A DNA stretch of 64,000 nt from Actinoplanes siamensis (GTDB lineage: Bacteria > Actinomycetota > Actinomycetes > Mycobacteriales > Micromonosporaceae), in contig NZ_BOMW01000006.1 of assembly GCF_016862395.1 (NCBI RefSeq), positions 124,001 to 188,000 of the forward strand, in the 5' to 3' direction. The notes under the pieces are model-generated. The model did not search any database. It was not told the DNA's origin and saw only the letters and a program-made list of their open reading frames with translations. Each line of letters starts with the position of its first letter. Position 1 is the stretch's first letter. The position numbers and the translations under genes were made by a program. This document shows, in pieces, positions 46,701 to 56,036 of the stretch.

Positions 46701-47422
46701 CACGCATCCTCCGATTTCGTGGCCCGCCGCGCGGGCCGGTCGTAGAGCGCCGGCGGTTCGCCGTCGCGGATCGTGCCGAGCAGGTCCCGGATGGACAGCA
46801 TGATCTTCTCGGTCATCTCCTCGAGCACCGCACGGGTCGGCTCGGCGCCGGCCCAGCGGCTCAGATCGACCGGATCGCCGGTGGTGACCGTCACCGACAC
46901 TCTGCGCAACTTCAACTTGTTGGTACGCGGATCGAACACCTGCTGCGCGCCCCAGTTCGCGATCGGCACCACCGGGGCGCCGGTGAGCAGCGCCAGCCGG
47001 GCGGCCCCGGTCTTGCCGCGCATCGGCCACAGGTCGGGGTGCCGGGTGGTGGTGCCCTCCGGGTAGATCACCACGGCGCCGCCCTCGTCCAGCGCCTTGA
47101 CCAGCGCCTCCAGCGACTTCACCGCCTCCACGCTGCCCCGCTCGACAGGCACCTGCAGGGTCTTGACCAGCAGTGGGCCGACGATCGGCACCCGCCAGAG
47201 GCTGGCCTTGCCGAGGAAGCGGGGCCAGCGGCCGGACCGGTAGATGTAGTGCGCCACGACCAGTGGGTCGAAGTGCGACACGTGGTTGGGAACCAGGATC
47301 ACGCCGCCGGCCCGCGGGAGCTTCTCCCGCCCGAGCCAGGTGCGCCGTGTCCAGACGGTCATGACGGGGATCACCAGCATCGCCGCGAAACGCTGCCAGA
47401 ACCCGAGCCGGTGCTGCGTCAC
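46700..47422 (-). CDS. plsC: 1-acyl-sn-glycerol-3-phosphate acyltransferase
   Basis: 240 residues. GTG at 47422 has GGAG seven bases upstream; a GTG ten codons earlier lacks such a site. Motif I is NHVSHFDP (HxxxxD), motif [13 protein letters not shown], and [13 protein letters not shown] is the substrate-binding stretch. An N-terminal hydrophobic helix anchors it to the membrane. Works next to gpsA in phosphatidic acid synthesis. Confidence 0.9.
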   Translation of the reverse strand: MTQHRLGFWQRFAAMLVIPVMTVWTRRTWLGREKLPRAGGVILVPNHVSHFDPLVVAHYIYRSGRWPRFLGKASLWRVPIVGPLLVKTLQVPVERGSVEAVKSLEALVKALDEGGAVVIYPEGTTTRHPDLWPMRGKTGAARLALLTGAPVVPIANWGAQQVFDPRTNKLKLRRVSVTVTTGDPVDLSRWAGAEPTRAVLEEMTEKIMLSIRDLLGTIRDGEPPALYDRPARRATKSEDA

Positions 47423-47543
47423 GGCATTCTCCGTCCCTCGATCGGCGACCACGTCGCCCGTTCACCTGCGACGAAATCATGCCCCTTGCCGGCCCGGCGT
47501 ACCAGGCAGGGGTATTGCCCATCAACTCGTGCAAACTTGCTGG

Positions 47544-48200
47544 GTGGCTGTGCGTAAGTGGATGACGGTGATTCCGGTCAAGCGACTCGGCGCGGCGAAG
47601 AGCCGGTTGCGCGGCGCGGTGCCGCCCGAGCGGCATCCCGAGCTGGTGCTCGCGATGATGCTGGACACCGCCGCCGCTGTGCTCAACGCCACCGTGGTCG
47701 CCGAGTTGATCGTCGTCACCGACGACGAGGTGGTGGCCCGAGCCGTACGGGAAATGGGGGCGAAGGTCTCACCGGATCCCGCCGCCGGTCTGAACGCGGC
47801 CCTGCGTTTCGGCGCCGACGAGGTCGGCGGCCTGGCCGCGCATCGCGCGGTCCTCACCGGGGATCTCCCGGCCCTGCGGCCGGCGGATCTGGACGCGGCG
47901 CTGGCCGCCACCGCGCCGGGCCGGGCGTTCGTGCCGGACGCGGCCGGCACCGGCACCGTGCTGCTGGCCGCCCCGCCGCGGGAGCCGCTGGAGCCGCGCT
48001 TCGGTCCGGGCTCGGCCGGGGCGCACCGCGCCTCCGGCGCCGTCCCGCTGACCGGCGACTGGCCGGGCCTGCGGCAGGACGTGGACACCGCCGCCGATCT
48101 CGCCACCGTGCTGCGGCTGGGGGCCGGCGCGCGCACCCGGACGCTGCTTCGTGATCTCGGACTCAGCCGGGCGTGCGCACCGGCTGCCTGCGCCGGGTAG
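47544..48200 (+). CDS. cofC: 2-phospho-L-lactate/phosphoenolpyruvate guanylyltransferase
   Basis: 218 residues from GTG 47544 (GTG 47550 and ATG 47562 are possible). [17 protein letters not shown] is the diagnostic start, with [25 protein letters not shown] and [18 protein letters not shown] typical of CofC (FbiD in mycobacteria). It activates a three-carbon phosphate for coenzyme F420. Divergent from plsC across about 120 bp; a tiny CSD-like gene follows by ten bases. Confidence 0.9.
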   Translation: MAVRKWMTVIPVKRLGAAKSRLRGAVPPERHPELVLAMMLDTAAAVLNATVVAELIVVTDDEVVARAVREMGAKVSPDPAAGLNAALRFGADEVGGLAAHRAVLTGDLPALRPADLDAALAATAPGRAFVPDAAGTGTVLLAAPPREPLEPRFGPGSAGAHRASGAVPLTGDWPGLRQDVDTAADLATVLRLGAGARTRTLLRDLGLSRACAPAACAG

Positions 48201-48210
48201 CGTCAACTGC

Positions 48211-48408
48211 ATGCAGGGCACGATCGCCACCTTCGACCCCGGCACCCGCAGCGGCACGCTGCTCCTCGACGACGGCTCTGAGCTGGCCTTCGGGGCGGAG
48301 GCCTTCGGCCGCTCCGGCCTGCGCCTGCTCAGGCTCGGGCAGCGGGTCTCGATCGAGGCCCAACCGGACGGCCGGGTACACCGGGTGTCGATTCCAGGAA
48401 TCGGCTGA
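48211..48408 (+). CDS. Small cold-shock-domain-like protein
   Basis: 65 residues. MQGTIATFDPGTRSGTLLLDDG followed by AFGAEAF and LRLGQRVSIEAQPDG fits a five-strand OB/cold-shock-like barrel. The aromatic RNP motifs of true cold-shock proteins (KGFGFI, VFVH) are not preserved, so nucleic acid binding is uncertain. It lies between cofC and ppk1 and may be read with either. Confidence 0.7.
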   Translation: MQGTIATFDPGTRSGTLLLDDGSELAFGAEAFGRSGLRLLRLGQRVSIEAQPDGRVHRVSIPGIG

Positions 48409-48463
48409 GTTGATCATCCGGTAGTTCGTTTCACGTTCCGCTCGGAGCGGCAATGATGGACGC

Positions 48464-50713
48464 ATGAACCCGCCCCGGACCCCCGATACCCGCCGGCGTG
48501 GCCCGAACGGCCGCTTTCTCTCCCGTCCCGAGCCCGCCGACACCCCCGAGTCAACCGAACCGGTCGAGTCCGTGGTGGAGGTGGCGGTGGAGAGCACCGA
48601 GGTGACGGACATCCCCGTCGAGCCCGTCGAGTCGGTCGAGGACGAGTACCACCTCCCCGAGGATCGCTTCCTGAACCGGGAACTGTCCTGGCTCGATTTC
48701 AACGCGCGCGTGCTGGCGCTGGCCGAGGACCCGGGGACCCCACTGCTGGAGCGGGCCAAGTTCCTGGCCATCTTCGCCAGCAACCTCGACGAGTTCTACA
48801 TGGTCCGGGTGGCCGGCCTGAAGCGCCGGCTCAGCGCCGGCCTGCCGGTCCGCAGCGGTGACCGGTCCCCGCTGCGTCAGCAGATCGAAACCATCACCGA
48901 GCGCACCGCCGACCTGGTCACCCGGCACGCCGCCTGCTTCGCCGACGAGGTCCGGCCGAAGCTGGCCGCCGAGGGCATCGAGGTGGTCAGCTGGAAGGAG
49001 CTGGACGACCCGGAGCGGGGCCGGCTGCGCACCTTCTTCCGGGAGCAGGTGTTCCCGGTGCTCACCCCGCTCGCGGTGGACCCGGCGCACCCCTTCCCGT
49101 ACATCTCCAGCCGCTCGCTGAACCTCGCGGTGGCCCTGCGCTACCCGGACGGCGACAACCCCGAGCTGTTCGCGCGGATCAAGGTGCCGAACAACGTGTC
49201 CCGGTTCGTCACCGTGCAGAACGACAGCCGCGGCGTGCGCTTCCTGCCCATCGAGGAGCTCATCGCCAACCACCTCGACCAACTCTTCCCGGGCATGCAG
49301 ATCCTGGAGACGCACGCCTTCCGGGTGACCCGCAACGCCGAGCTGGAGGTCGACGAGGACCGCGACGAGGATCTGCTGCAGGCCCTGGAGCGAGAGCTGG
49401 CGCAGCGCCGGTTCGGCCCGCCGGTCCGGCTCGAGGTGGCCGCCTCGATCAGCGACCACGTGCTCGACCTGCTGGTCCGCGAGCTCGACATGGACAGTCA
49501 CGACGTGCTGCGGGTGCCCGGCCTGCTCGACCTGTCGGCGCTCTGGCAGGTGTTCGGCGAGTGCGACCGCGACGACCTCAAGGACCGCCCTTTCGTCCCG
49601 GCGACGCACCCGCAGCTGGCCGACGGTGAGGTGCCGCGCAGCGTGTTCAACCGGCTGCGTGAGTCGGACATCCTGGTCCACCACCCCTACCACTCGTTCT
49701 CCACGAGCGTGCAGCGCTTCATCGAGCAGGCCGCCGCCGACCCGAACGTGCTGGCCATCAAGCAGACGCTGTACCGCACGTCGGGCGACTCGCCGATCGT
49801 GGACGCCCTGGTCGACGCGGCAGCCGCCGGCAAGCAGGTGGTGGTGCTGGTGGAGGTGAAGGCCCGGTTCGACGAGGTGGCCAACATCGCCTGGGCGCGC
49901 ACCCTGGAACGGGCCGGCTGCCACGTGGTCTACGGCCTGGTCGGCCTCAAGACCCACTGCAAGACCGCGCTGGTGGTCCGGCAGGAGGGCAACCAGCTGC
50001 GGCGCTACTGCCACATCGGCACGGGCAACTACCACCCCAAGACCGCCCGGCTGTACGAGGACTTCGGGATGCTCACCGCCGACCCGGAGGTGGGCGCGGA
50101 CGTCACCGACCTGTTCAACGTGCTCACCGGATACAGCCAGCAGACCACGTACCGCCGCCTGCTGGTCGCGCCGCACGGCGTGCGCCGCGGCCTGCTGGAC
50201 CGGCTGGCGGAGCAGGCCAAGATCGCCCGCGCGGGCGGCGAGGCGCTGGTCCAGTTCAAGGTGAACTCGCTTGTCGACGAGGAGACCACGGACGCGCTCT
50301 ACCGCGCCTCGCAGGACGGCGTGAAGATCGATCTGATCATCCGGGGCATGTGCACGCTGCGTCCGGGCGTGCCCGGCCTCTCCGACAACATCCGGGTCCG
50401 CTCGATCGTCGGCCGGTTCCTGGAACACTCCAGGATCTTCCGGTTCGGCGCCGGCGACGACGCGGAGTACTGGATGGGCTCCGCCGACCTGATGCACCGC
50501 AACCTGGACCGCCGGGTCGAGGCCCTGGTCAAGGTCACCATGCCGTCGGCCCGCGAGGAGCTGCGCAACGTCCTGGAGCTGTCCATGGCGGACGGCACCG
50601 AGGGCTGGGACCTGGACGGCGAGGGCGCCTGGCGGCGCAACACCGGTGATCCCGGCAAGACACAGGTCCACCTGCAGGAGGCCCTGCTGCGTCGCGTGGT
50701 CAAGAAGAGCTGA
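48464..50713 (+). CDS. ppk1: Polyphosphate kinase 1
   Basis: 749 residues, including a Glu/Val/Pro-rich N-terminal extension of about 65. The core starts [20 protein letters not shown] and has [20 protein letters not shown]. The phosphorylated His lies in [12 protein letters not shown] (about residue 498), and [16 protein letters not shown] is the second conserved His motif. It polymerises phosphate from ATP. The next gene starts on its stop codon (GCTGATG-type overlap). Confidence 0.96.
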   Translation: MNPPRTPDTRRRGPNGRFLSRPEPADTPESTEPVESVVEVAVESTEVTDIPVEPVESVEDEYHLPEDRFLNRELSWLDFNARVLALAEDPGTPLLERAKFLAIFASNLDEFYMVRVAGLKRRLSAGLPVRSGDRSPLRQQIETITERTADLVTRHAACFADEVRPKLAAEGIEVVSWKELDDPERGRLRTFFREQVFPVLTPLAVDPAHPFPYISSRSLNLAVALRYPDGDNPELFARIKVPNNVSRFVTVQNDSRGVRFLPIEELIANHLDQLFPGMQILETHAFRVTRNAELEVDEDRDEDLLQALERELAQRRFGPPVRLEVAASISDHVLDLLVRELDMDSHDVLRVPGLLDLSALWQVFGECDRDDLKDRPFVPATHPQLADGEVPRSVFNRLRESDILVHHPYHSFSTSVQRFIEQAAADPNVLAIKQTLYRTSGDSPIVDALVDAAAAGKQVVVLVEVKARFDEVANIAWARTLERAGCHVVYGLVGLKTHCKTALVVRQEGNQLRRYCHIGTGNYHPKTARLYEDFGMLTADPEVGADVTDLFNVLTGYSQQTTYRRLLVAPHGVRRGLLDRLAEQAKIARAGGEALVQFKVNSLVDEETTDALYRASQDGVKIDLIIRGMCTLRPGVPGLSDNIRVRSIVGRFLEHSRIFRFGAGDDAEYWMGSADLMHRNLDRRVEALVKVTMPSAREELRNVLELSMADGTEGWDLDGEGAWRRNTGDPGKTQVHLQEALLRRVVKKS

Positions 50714-51741
50714 TGGGGGAGGCGATTCGCGCGGCGGGCGGAGTCCTGTACCGCCCGGGCGCCGGCGGCGTCCCCGAGGTGTGCCTGGTGCACCGCCCGC
50801 GGTACGACGACTGGAGCCTGCCCAAGGGCACCGTCAAGGACGACGAGCCGGAGCTGGCCGCCGCGGTGCGGGAGGTCACCGAGGAGACCGGCACTGTGGG
50901 CCTCCCCGAGTTCGGGCTGCCCGAGGTGGCGTACCGGCTGCCCGGCGGGCGGCCGAAGACCGTGCGGTACTGGCTGATGCGCGCGGCCGAGTCCGGGCCG
51001 GTGCGGGACACCGACGAGGTGGACAAGCTGGCCTGGCTGCCGCTGCCGGAGGCGGCGCTGCGGCTCAGCTATCCGGACGAGCGCCCGCTGCTCGACGTGG
51101 TGGCCGGGCTGCCGCCGATCACCGCGGTGGTGGCGCTGGTCCGGCACGCGCACGCCGGCGACCGGAAGAACTGGTCCGGGCCGGACTCGTTGCGCCCGCT
51201 CAGCCCGAGGGGCGGCAAACAGGCCGCCCTGGTCGCCGACCGGCTGGCCACGTTCCGGCCGCAGCGGCTGATCGCGGCCGTTCCGCTGCGTTGCCTGCAG
51301 ACGCTGCAGCCGCTGGCCGCGGCGACCGGGCTGCCGGTGGTCGCGGATCCCGCGTTCGCCGAGCCGGAGGACGCGTCCGGGCTGCCGGCCCGGCTGGCGG
51401 CGGCGCGGGCCCGGCTGGTCGAGGCGCGGGCGGCCGGGCGGGTCGTGGTGTGCAGTCAGGGCAAGGTGATGCCGCCGCTGCTGGCCTCGCTGGCGCGTGA
51501 CTCGGGCGTTCCGGCTCCGTCCGCGGCGGACGACCCCCCCGCCGCGAAGGTTTCCTCTTCCGCCGGCGCTTCCCTCACCGCTGAGGCGTCCCCTGCCACG
51601 GATGCTCGATTCTCCACGGACGCCTCCCCGGCCGCGGGCGCTTCCCTTTCCGCGGAGGCCGACGTCTACCGGACCCGCAAGGGGGAGGGCTGGCTGCTCA
51701 CCTGGTCCGGCGAGAGGCTGCTAGGGATCTCTCACTGGTGA
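50713..51741 (+). CDS. mutT1: MutT1-like NUDIX and histidine phosphatase fusion
   Basis: 342 residues. The N-terminal NUDIX box is G-T-V-K-D-D-E followed by REVTEETG (about 36-57). A C-terminal histidine-phosphatase (RHG-like) domain starts VALVRHAHAGDRKNW near 142. Mycobacterial MutT1 hydrolyses 8-oxo-dGTP and diadenosine polyphosphates and also lies next to ppk1. Between the phosphatase core and the conserved YRTRKGEGWLL end is a 45-50 residue Ser/Ala/Asp/Thr-rich insertion (about 265-315). Overlaps ppk1 by one base. Confidence 0.9.
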   Translation: MGEAIRAAGGVLYRPGAGGVPEVCLVHRPRYDDWSLPKGTVKDDEPELAAAVREVTEETGTVGLPEFGLPEVAYRLPGGRPKTVRYWLMRAAESGPVRDTDEVDKLAWLPLPEAALRLSYPDERPLLDVVAGLPPITAVVALVRHAHAGDRKNWSGPDSLRPLSPRGGKQAALVADRLATFRPQRLIAAVPLRCLQTLQPLAAATGLPVVADPAFAEPEDASGLPARLAAARARLVEARAAGRVVVCSQGKVMPPLLASLARDSGVPAPSAADDPPAAKVSSSAGASLTAEASPATDARFSTDASPAAGASLSAEADVYRTRKGEGWLLTWSGERLLGISHW

Positions 51742-52150
51742 CCTGGTCGGCCCGCCAGTAACCGATCAGGTCGCCGGTGAGCCAGCGGGCCCGCCACAAC
51801 TCGTCGCGGCGCGGCTCCCAGTCGCGGTAGGGCAGCAGGGCTACCCGCCAGCTCAGCAGTCCGGCCAGATACCAGCCGTAGAGCGGGACGGCGCCGGCCA
51901 GGCCGTCCCGGGCCCGGTACGACGACCACGGCGCCAGCGCGCTCACCACCAGGCCGGACCAGCCGCAGGTGATCAGCCAGTCCAGCGCCGGCTGGTCGGT
52001 CGCCCGTTCGGCCAGGTCGCCCAACGTCCATCCGGGCACGACAGCGGCCGCGAACAGGAGCGCCGCCATTCCGGCCCGGCCGACCAACCCGCGCGGTCCG
52101 CGTTCCGGCCGTGTGCGGCCGCGCTGCGCGCCCTTGGGTCTGCGTTCCAC
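51698..52150 (-). CDS. Membrane protein of unknown function
   Basis: 150 residues. A strongly basic N-terminus (about 25 residues) is followed by three hydrophobic segments (about 29-45, 58-76, 86-104) and a soluble, Arg/Trp-rich tail. No family recognised. It overlaps the 3' end of mutT1 by 44 bp in convergent orientation. Start choice is uncertain. Coding statistics look reasonable but homology should be checked. Confidence 0.5.
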   Translation of the reverse strand: MERRPKGAQRGRTRPERGPRGLVGRAGMAALLFAAAVVPGWTLGDLAERATDQPALDWLITCGWSGLVVSALAPWSSYRARDGLAGAVPLYGWYLAGLLSWRVALLPYRDWEPRRDELWRARWLTGDLIGYWRADQVTSERSLAASRRTR

Positions 52151-52234
52151 ACCCGGACGCTAGGCCCGGCCGGTGGCCCGGCCGCACCGAAATCACCGAC
52201 TTCGCTCGTACGGGTGCGGGCCGCGCCGGAATCG

Positions 52235-52265
52235 AAAAAGGCGCCCACCATACGGGTGGACGCCT
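52235..52265 (-). terminator. hupB terminator
   Basis: An 11-position stem (AGGCGCCCACC with GGTGGACGCCT, one mismatch) and a five-base loop, preceded on the plus strand by AAAAA (a U-run on the minus strand), lies 16 bases after the hupB stop. Confidence 0.8.
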
Positions 52266-52280
52266 GCTTCTCGACGGGAT

Positions 52281-52997
52281 TCAGCGGGCCTTGCGGTTCG
52301 ACGCCGCCCGGGCCGTCGACGTGCTCTTGGCCCGCGCCGAGGAGGTCGCCGGCGCCGCGGTCTTGCGGGCCGTCGTCTTCTTCGCCGGCGTCGCCGTCTT
52401 CTTGGCCGCCGTGTTCTTCGTGGCCGTGGTCTTCTTCGTCGCGGTCGCCGTCCTGGTGGCGGTGGTCTTCTTCGCCGCCGTGGCCGTCGTCTTGGTGGCC
52501 GCGGTCTTGGCCGCGGCGGTCCTGGTCGCGGCGGTCTTGGCCGCGCTGGTCTTCTTCGCCGCCGTGGTCTTCACCGGAGCGGCCTTGGTGGCCGCCGTCT
52601 TCCGGGCGGTCGTCGTGGTCTTCGCCGGCGTCGCCGTCTTGGTGGCCGTCCGGCCGGCGGTGGCCTTGGTGGCAGTCGTCCTGGTGGCGGTGGTCTTCTT
52701 GGCCGTCGCGTTCTTCGCCGGTTTCCCGCTCGCGACGAGTTCCCGGAACGTGTTGCCGGCCCGGAATGCGGCGACCGACGTCTTCTTCACCTTCACCGGC
52801 TCACCGGTTCGCGGATTCCTCGCGGTTCGCGCATTGCGCGTCCGCTTCTCCCAGGATCCGAAGCCGGTGAGGGACACCTTGTCACCCTTGGCGACGGCGT
52901 TCTGCACTTCACTGATGAACGCGTCCAGCGCAACGCTCGCCGTCTTCTTGTCCCCCAGCTTGACGGCGAGCGCCTCAATGAGCTCGGCCTTGTTCAC
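52281..52997 (-). CDS. hupB: HU-type nucleoid protein with Lys/Ala/Thr-rich tail
   Basis: 238 residues from a GTG with GGGAGGAAACC before it. Residues 1-95 are a canonical HU fold (NKAELIEALAVKLGDKKTA, LTGFGSWEKRTRNAR, RNPRTGEPVKV and VAAFRAGNTFRELV). Residues 96-238 are a disordered tail of PAKK, TATK and AAK units, as in mycobacterial HupB/HUPB and Streptomyces HupS. The tail binds DNA and is a common acetylation target. Position between mutT1 and leuD matches other actinobacteria. Confidence 0.95.
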   Translation of the reverse strand: MNKAELIEALAVKLGDKKTASVALDAFISEVQNAVAKGDKVSLTGFGSWEKRTRNARTARNPRTGEPVKVKKTSVAAFRAGNTFRELVASGKPAKNATAKKTTATRTTATKATAGRTATKTATPAKTTTTARKTAATKAAPVKTTAAKKTSAAKTAATRTAAAKTAATKTTATAAKKTTATRTATATKKTTATKNTAAKKTATPAKKTTARKTAAPATSSARAKSTSTARAASNRKAR

Positions 52998-53047
52998 GGT
53001 TTCCTCCCGGACGTGAGAACTGGCCCGTCGCAGGCCATTCTGCGCGC

Positions 53048-53076
53048 ACCGTATGCCCTCTGACCTGCAGACACAA
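53048..53076 (-). promoter_or_regulatory. Candidate hupB promoter
   Basis: On the minus strand TTGTGT (53,076-53,071) and TACGGT (53,053-53,048) are separated by 17 bases and lie about 50 bases before the hupB GTG. The match to the vegetative consensus is fair. It sits downstream of the leuD terminator, so hupB would have its own transcript. Confidence 0.4.
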
Positions 53077-53110
53077 ACATTCGTGGCAAAAATCCGTTGT
53101 GTCCCAACGA

Positions 53111-53147
53111 AATTCGCCCCCGTCGGCGACACCGACGGGGGCGAATT
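53111..53147 (-). terminator. leuCD terminator
   Basis: A perfect 16 bp stem (AATTCGCCCCCGTCGG with CCGACGGGGGCGAATT) encloses a five-base CGACA loop, 12 bases after the leuD stop. Separates leuCD from hupB on the minus strand. Confidence 0.85.
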
Positions 53148-53158
53148 CTCCGACACGG

Positions 53159-53749
53159 TTAAAGAGTGACGACCGGCTTGAAAGACGGGCGGCTCTTCTC
53201 GTACGCGCTAATCGCTTCCTCGTGGCGCAACGTCAGTCCGATGTCGTCGAGCCCCTCCATCAGACGCCAACGGCTGAAATCGTCGATCGGGAACTCGTAG
53301 GCGGCGTCGTCCACGCGGACCACCCGGTCGGCCAGGTCGACGGTGATCCGCTTTTCCGGGTCGCTCTCGGCCAGATCCCAGAGGCTTTCCACGATCTTCT
53401 GGTCGAGCTGGACCGGCAGCAGGCCCTCCTTGAGCGCGTTGCCGCGGAAGATGTCGCCGAACCGGGCGGCGATCACCACCTTGAAGCCCCAGTCGCGCAG
53501 CGCCCAGACGGCGTGCTGGCGGGACGAGCCGGTGCCGAAGTTCGGCCCGGCGACCAGGATGGTGGCGCCGGCGTGGGCCGGGTCGTGCAGCACGAAGCCG
53601 GGGTCCTCGCGCCAGGCGCTGAAGAGACCGTCCTCGAAGCCGGTACGGGTGACCCGCTTCAGGTAGACCGCCGGAATGATCTGATCGGTGTCCACATCGG
53701 AGCGGCGCAGCGGCATGACCTTGCCGCTGTGGGTGACGAACTTGTCCAT
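53159..53749 (-). CDS. leuD: 3-isopropylmalate dehydratase small subunit
   Basis: 196 residues. [16 protein letters not shown] and [20 protein letters not shown] are the swivel-domain signatures, and [17 protein letters not shown] follows. It joins LeuC in leucine synthesis. Starts 19 bp after leuC. Confidence 0.96.
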   Translation of the reverse strand: MDKFVTHSGKVMPLRRSDVDTDQIIPAVYLKRVTRTGFEDGLFSAWREDPGFVLHDPAHAGATILVAGPNFGTGSSRQHAVWALRDWGFKVVIAARFGDIFRGNALKEGLLPVQLDQKIVESLWDLAESDPEKRITVDLADRVVRVDDAAYEFPIDDFSRWRLMEGLDDIGLTLRHEEAISAYEKSRPSFKPVVTL

Positions 53750-53768
53750 GACTTGGGTATCCCTTGAC

Positions 53769-55223
53769 TCAGAGGTCGGCGGGGGCGGCCAGCTTGCCGA
53801 CCACGGCGGTGGCGGCGGCGACCTGCGGCGAGACCAGGTGGGTGCGCCCGCCCTTGCCCTGCCGGCCCTCGAAGTTGCGGTTGGAGGTGGACGCCGCGCG
53901 CTGCCCCGGGCTCAGCGTGTCCGGGTTCATGCCCAGGCACATCGAGCAGCCGGCGAACCGCCACTCGGCGCCCGCGTCCGTGAAGATCTTGTCCAGGCCC
54001 TCGGCCTCGGCCTGCTCGCGCACGACGTAGGAGCCCGGGACGATCATCATCCGGACGCCGTCGGCGACCTTGCGGCCGCGGATCACATCGGCCGCGGCGC
54101 GCAGGTCCTCCAGCCGTCCGTTGGTGCACGAGCCGACGAAGACCACGTCGACCGGGACGTCGCGGAACGGCGTGCCCGGGGTGAGGTCCATGTACGCCAG
54201 GGCGCGCTCGGCGGCGGACCGCTGGACCTCGTCCGGGAAGTCCCGCGGGTCCGGCACGACGCTGTCCAGCGCGGCGCCCTGGCCGGGGTTGGTGCCCCAG
54301 GTGATGAACGGGCTGATCTTCGTGGCGTCCAGGATGATCTCGGTGTCGTACTCCGCGTCCTCGTCGGTGGCGAGGGTCCTCCAGTACTCCACCGCGGCGT
54401 CCCAATCGGCGCCCTGCGGGGCGTGCTTGCGGCCCTTGAGGTACGCGAAGGTGGTCTCGTCCGGCGCGATCATGCCGGCCTTGGCGCCCCACTCGATCGA
54501 CATGTTGCAGATCGTCATCCGGCCCTCCATGGAGAGCTTGCGGATCGCGTCCCCGCGGTACTCCACGATGTGGCCGTTGCCGCCGCCGGTGCCGGTCTGC
54601 GTGATCAGGGCGAGGATCAGGTCCTTCGCGCTCACCCCCGGCCGCAGGTCGCCGACGACGGTGACGGCCATCGTCTTCGGCTTCGACTGCGGCAACGTCT
54701 GGGTGGCCAGCACGTGCTCGACCTCGCTGGTGCCGATGCCGAAGGCCAGCGCGCCGAACGCGCCGTGGGTCGCGGTGTGCGAGTCGCCGCAGACGATCGT
54801 GGTGCCCGGCTGGGTCAGGCCCAGCTGCGGGCCGATCACGTGCACGATGCCCTGGTTCACGTCGCCGAGCGGGCGGATCTCGACACCGAACTCGGCGCAG
54901 TTCTTCCGCAGGGTCTCGATCTGCGTCCGGGAGACCGTGTCCGCGATGGTCAGCAGCTCGCCGCGGCGGGTGTTGAACGACGGATCCGCGTACCCGGTCG
55001 GGGTGTTGTGGTCCTCCGTAGCGAGCGTGAGGTCGGTCCGGCGGACCCGCCGGCCGGCCATCCGCAGACCGTCGAACGCCTGCGGGCTGGTGACCTCGTG
55101 CAGCAGGTGCAGGTCGATGAAGAGCAGGTCGGGCTCGCCGTCGGCCGTGCGCACCACGTGGTCATCCCAGACCTTCTCGGCCAGGGTCCTGGGTTTCCCG
55201 CTCCGGGGAGTGACTCCCACCAT
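53769..55223 (-). CDS. leuC: 3-isopropylmalate dehydratase large subunit
   Basis: 484 residues. The [4Fe-4S] ligands are the Cys of [15 protein letters not shown] and the two in [36 protein letters not shown] is the aconitase signature (given here in part). Isomerises isopropylmalate with LeuD. Divergent from an NdgR-type regulator across about 50 bp. Confidence 0.96.
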   Translation of the reverse strand: MVGVTPRSGKPRTLAEKVWDDHVVRTADGEPDLLFIDLHLLHEVTSPQAFDGLRMAGRRVRRTDLTLATEDHNTPTGYADPSFNTRRGELLTIADTVSRTQIETLRKNCAEFGVEIRPLGDVNQGIVHVIGPQLGLTQPGTTIVCGDSHTATHGAFGALAFGIGTSEVEHVLATQTLPQSKPKTMAVTVVGDLRPGVSAKDLILALITQTGTGGGNGHIVEYRGDAIRKLSMEGRMTICNMSIEWGAKAGMIAPDETTFAYLKGRKHAPQGADWDAAVEYWRTLATDEDAEYDTEIILDATKISPFITWGTNPGQGAALDSVVPDPRDFPDEVQRSAAERALAYMDLTPGTPFRDVPVDVVFVGSCTNGRLEDLRAAADVIRGRKVADGVRMMIVPGSYVVREQAEAEGLDKIFTDAGAEWRFAGCSMCLGMNPDTLSPGQRAASTSNRNFEGRQGKGGRTHLVSPQVAAATAVVGKLAAPADL

Positions 55224-55272
55224 CTGGACATCCTAAATTCTGGAATGTATGTTTCGGCTTGTGGGACACAGT
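55224..55272. promoter_or_regulatory. leuC-ndgR divergent control region with palindrome
   Basis: Only 49 bases separate the two starts if the regulator begins at 55273. A 10-base inverted repeat ATTC-TG-GAAT sits at 55,237-55,246 inside an AT-rich core (AAATTCTGGAATGTATG). IclR-family regulators bind such short palindromes; NdgR controls leuCD in Streptomyces. Operator function is inferred. Confidence 0.5.
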
Positions 55273-55959
55273 ATGAGCGGTGTAGGCGTTCTCGACAAGG
55301 CGGTTGTCATCCTCGCCGCCTGTGTCGACGGCGCCAGCCTGGCCGAATTAGTCGAGCGCACCAAGCTGCCGCGGGCGACCGCACATCGCCTGGCCCAGGC
55401 CCTGGAGATCCATCGGATGCTGGTCCGGGACACGCAGGGACGATGGCGCCCCGGCCCGCGCCTGGGCGAGCTGGCGAACGCCGCGCCGGACGTGCTGCTG
55501 ACCGCCGCGGAGCCGCTGCTTTCCGCATTGCGGGACGCCACCGGGGAGAGCGCGCAGCTCTACCTGCGCCGCGCGGACGAGCGCATCTGCGTCGCCGCGG
55601 CCGAGCGGGCGAGTGGTCTTCGCGACACCGTTCCGGTCGGCTCGGTGCTGCCCATGGTGGCCGGCTCGGCCGCGCAGATCCTGCTCGCCTGGGAGCCGCC
55701 GGAGGCGGTCATGCCGCTGCTGCCCCGCTGCAAGTTCACCGGCCGCACACTCGCCGAGGTGCGCCGCCGGGGCTGGGCGCAGAGCGTCGCCGAGCGCGAG
55801 CCGGGCGTCGCCAGCGTCTCCGCCCCGATCCGGGACCGCACCGGCCGGGTGATCGCCTCCATCTCGATCAGCGGACCGATCGAGCGCCTGGGCCGCCGCC
55901 CCGGCGAACGGCACGCCATGGCCGTCGTCCGCGCCGGCCAGCGGCTCTCCGGCCTGTAA
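55273..55959 (+). CDS. ndgR: NdgR-type IclR family regulator
   Basis: 228 residues from the ATG at 55273; an ATG eight codons upstream would place the start inside the palindrome. The MSGVGVLDKAVVIL start, the helix-turn-helix around SLAELVERTKLPRATAHRLAQALE and the C-terminal effector domain (VASVSAPIRDRTGRVIASISIS) match NdgR/AreB. These regulators control branched-chain amino acid and secondary metabolism genes. Divergent from leuC. Confidence 0.88.
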   Translation: MSGVGVLDKAVVILAACVDGASLAELVERTKLPRATAHRLAQALEIHRMLVRDTQGRWRPGPRLGELANAAPDVLLTAAEPLLSALRDATGESAQLYLRRADERICVAAAERASGLRDTVPVGSVLPMVAGSAAQILLAWEPPEAVMPLLPRCKFTGRTLAEVRRRGWAQSVAEREPGVASVSAPIRDRTGRVIASISISGPIERLGRRPGERHAMAVVRAGQRLSGL

Positions 55960-55973
55960 CCACCACCCGTTCG

Positions 55974-56004
55974 CGCCGGCTCTGCCTCCAGCAGAGTTCC
56001 GGCG
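55974..56004 (+). terminator. ndgR terminator hairpin
   Basis: A 12 bp stem with a two-base bulge (CGCCGGCTCTGC with GCAGAGTTCCGGCG) and a five-base loop follows the ndgR stop by 14 bases. A second short hairpin (CGGCGGGG with CCCCGCCG, 56,000-56,020) overlaps it and could be an alternative fold. Confidence 0.55.
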
Positions 56005-56036
56005 GGGGTCGGCCCCGCCGCGGGGATACTTCGACG

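Noticed and set aside
53688..56036. A long plus-strand frame continuing into the lactonase-like gene
   Set aside because: Antisense to leuC and to part of leuD, and out of phase with ndgR; only the part from 56037 has the metallo-beta-lactamase motifs.
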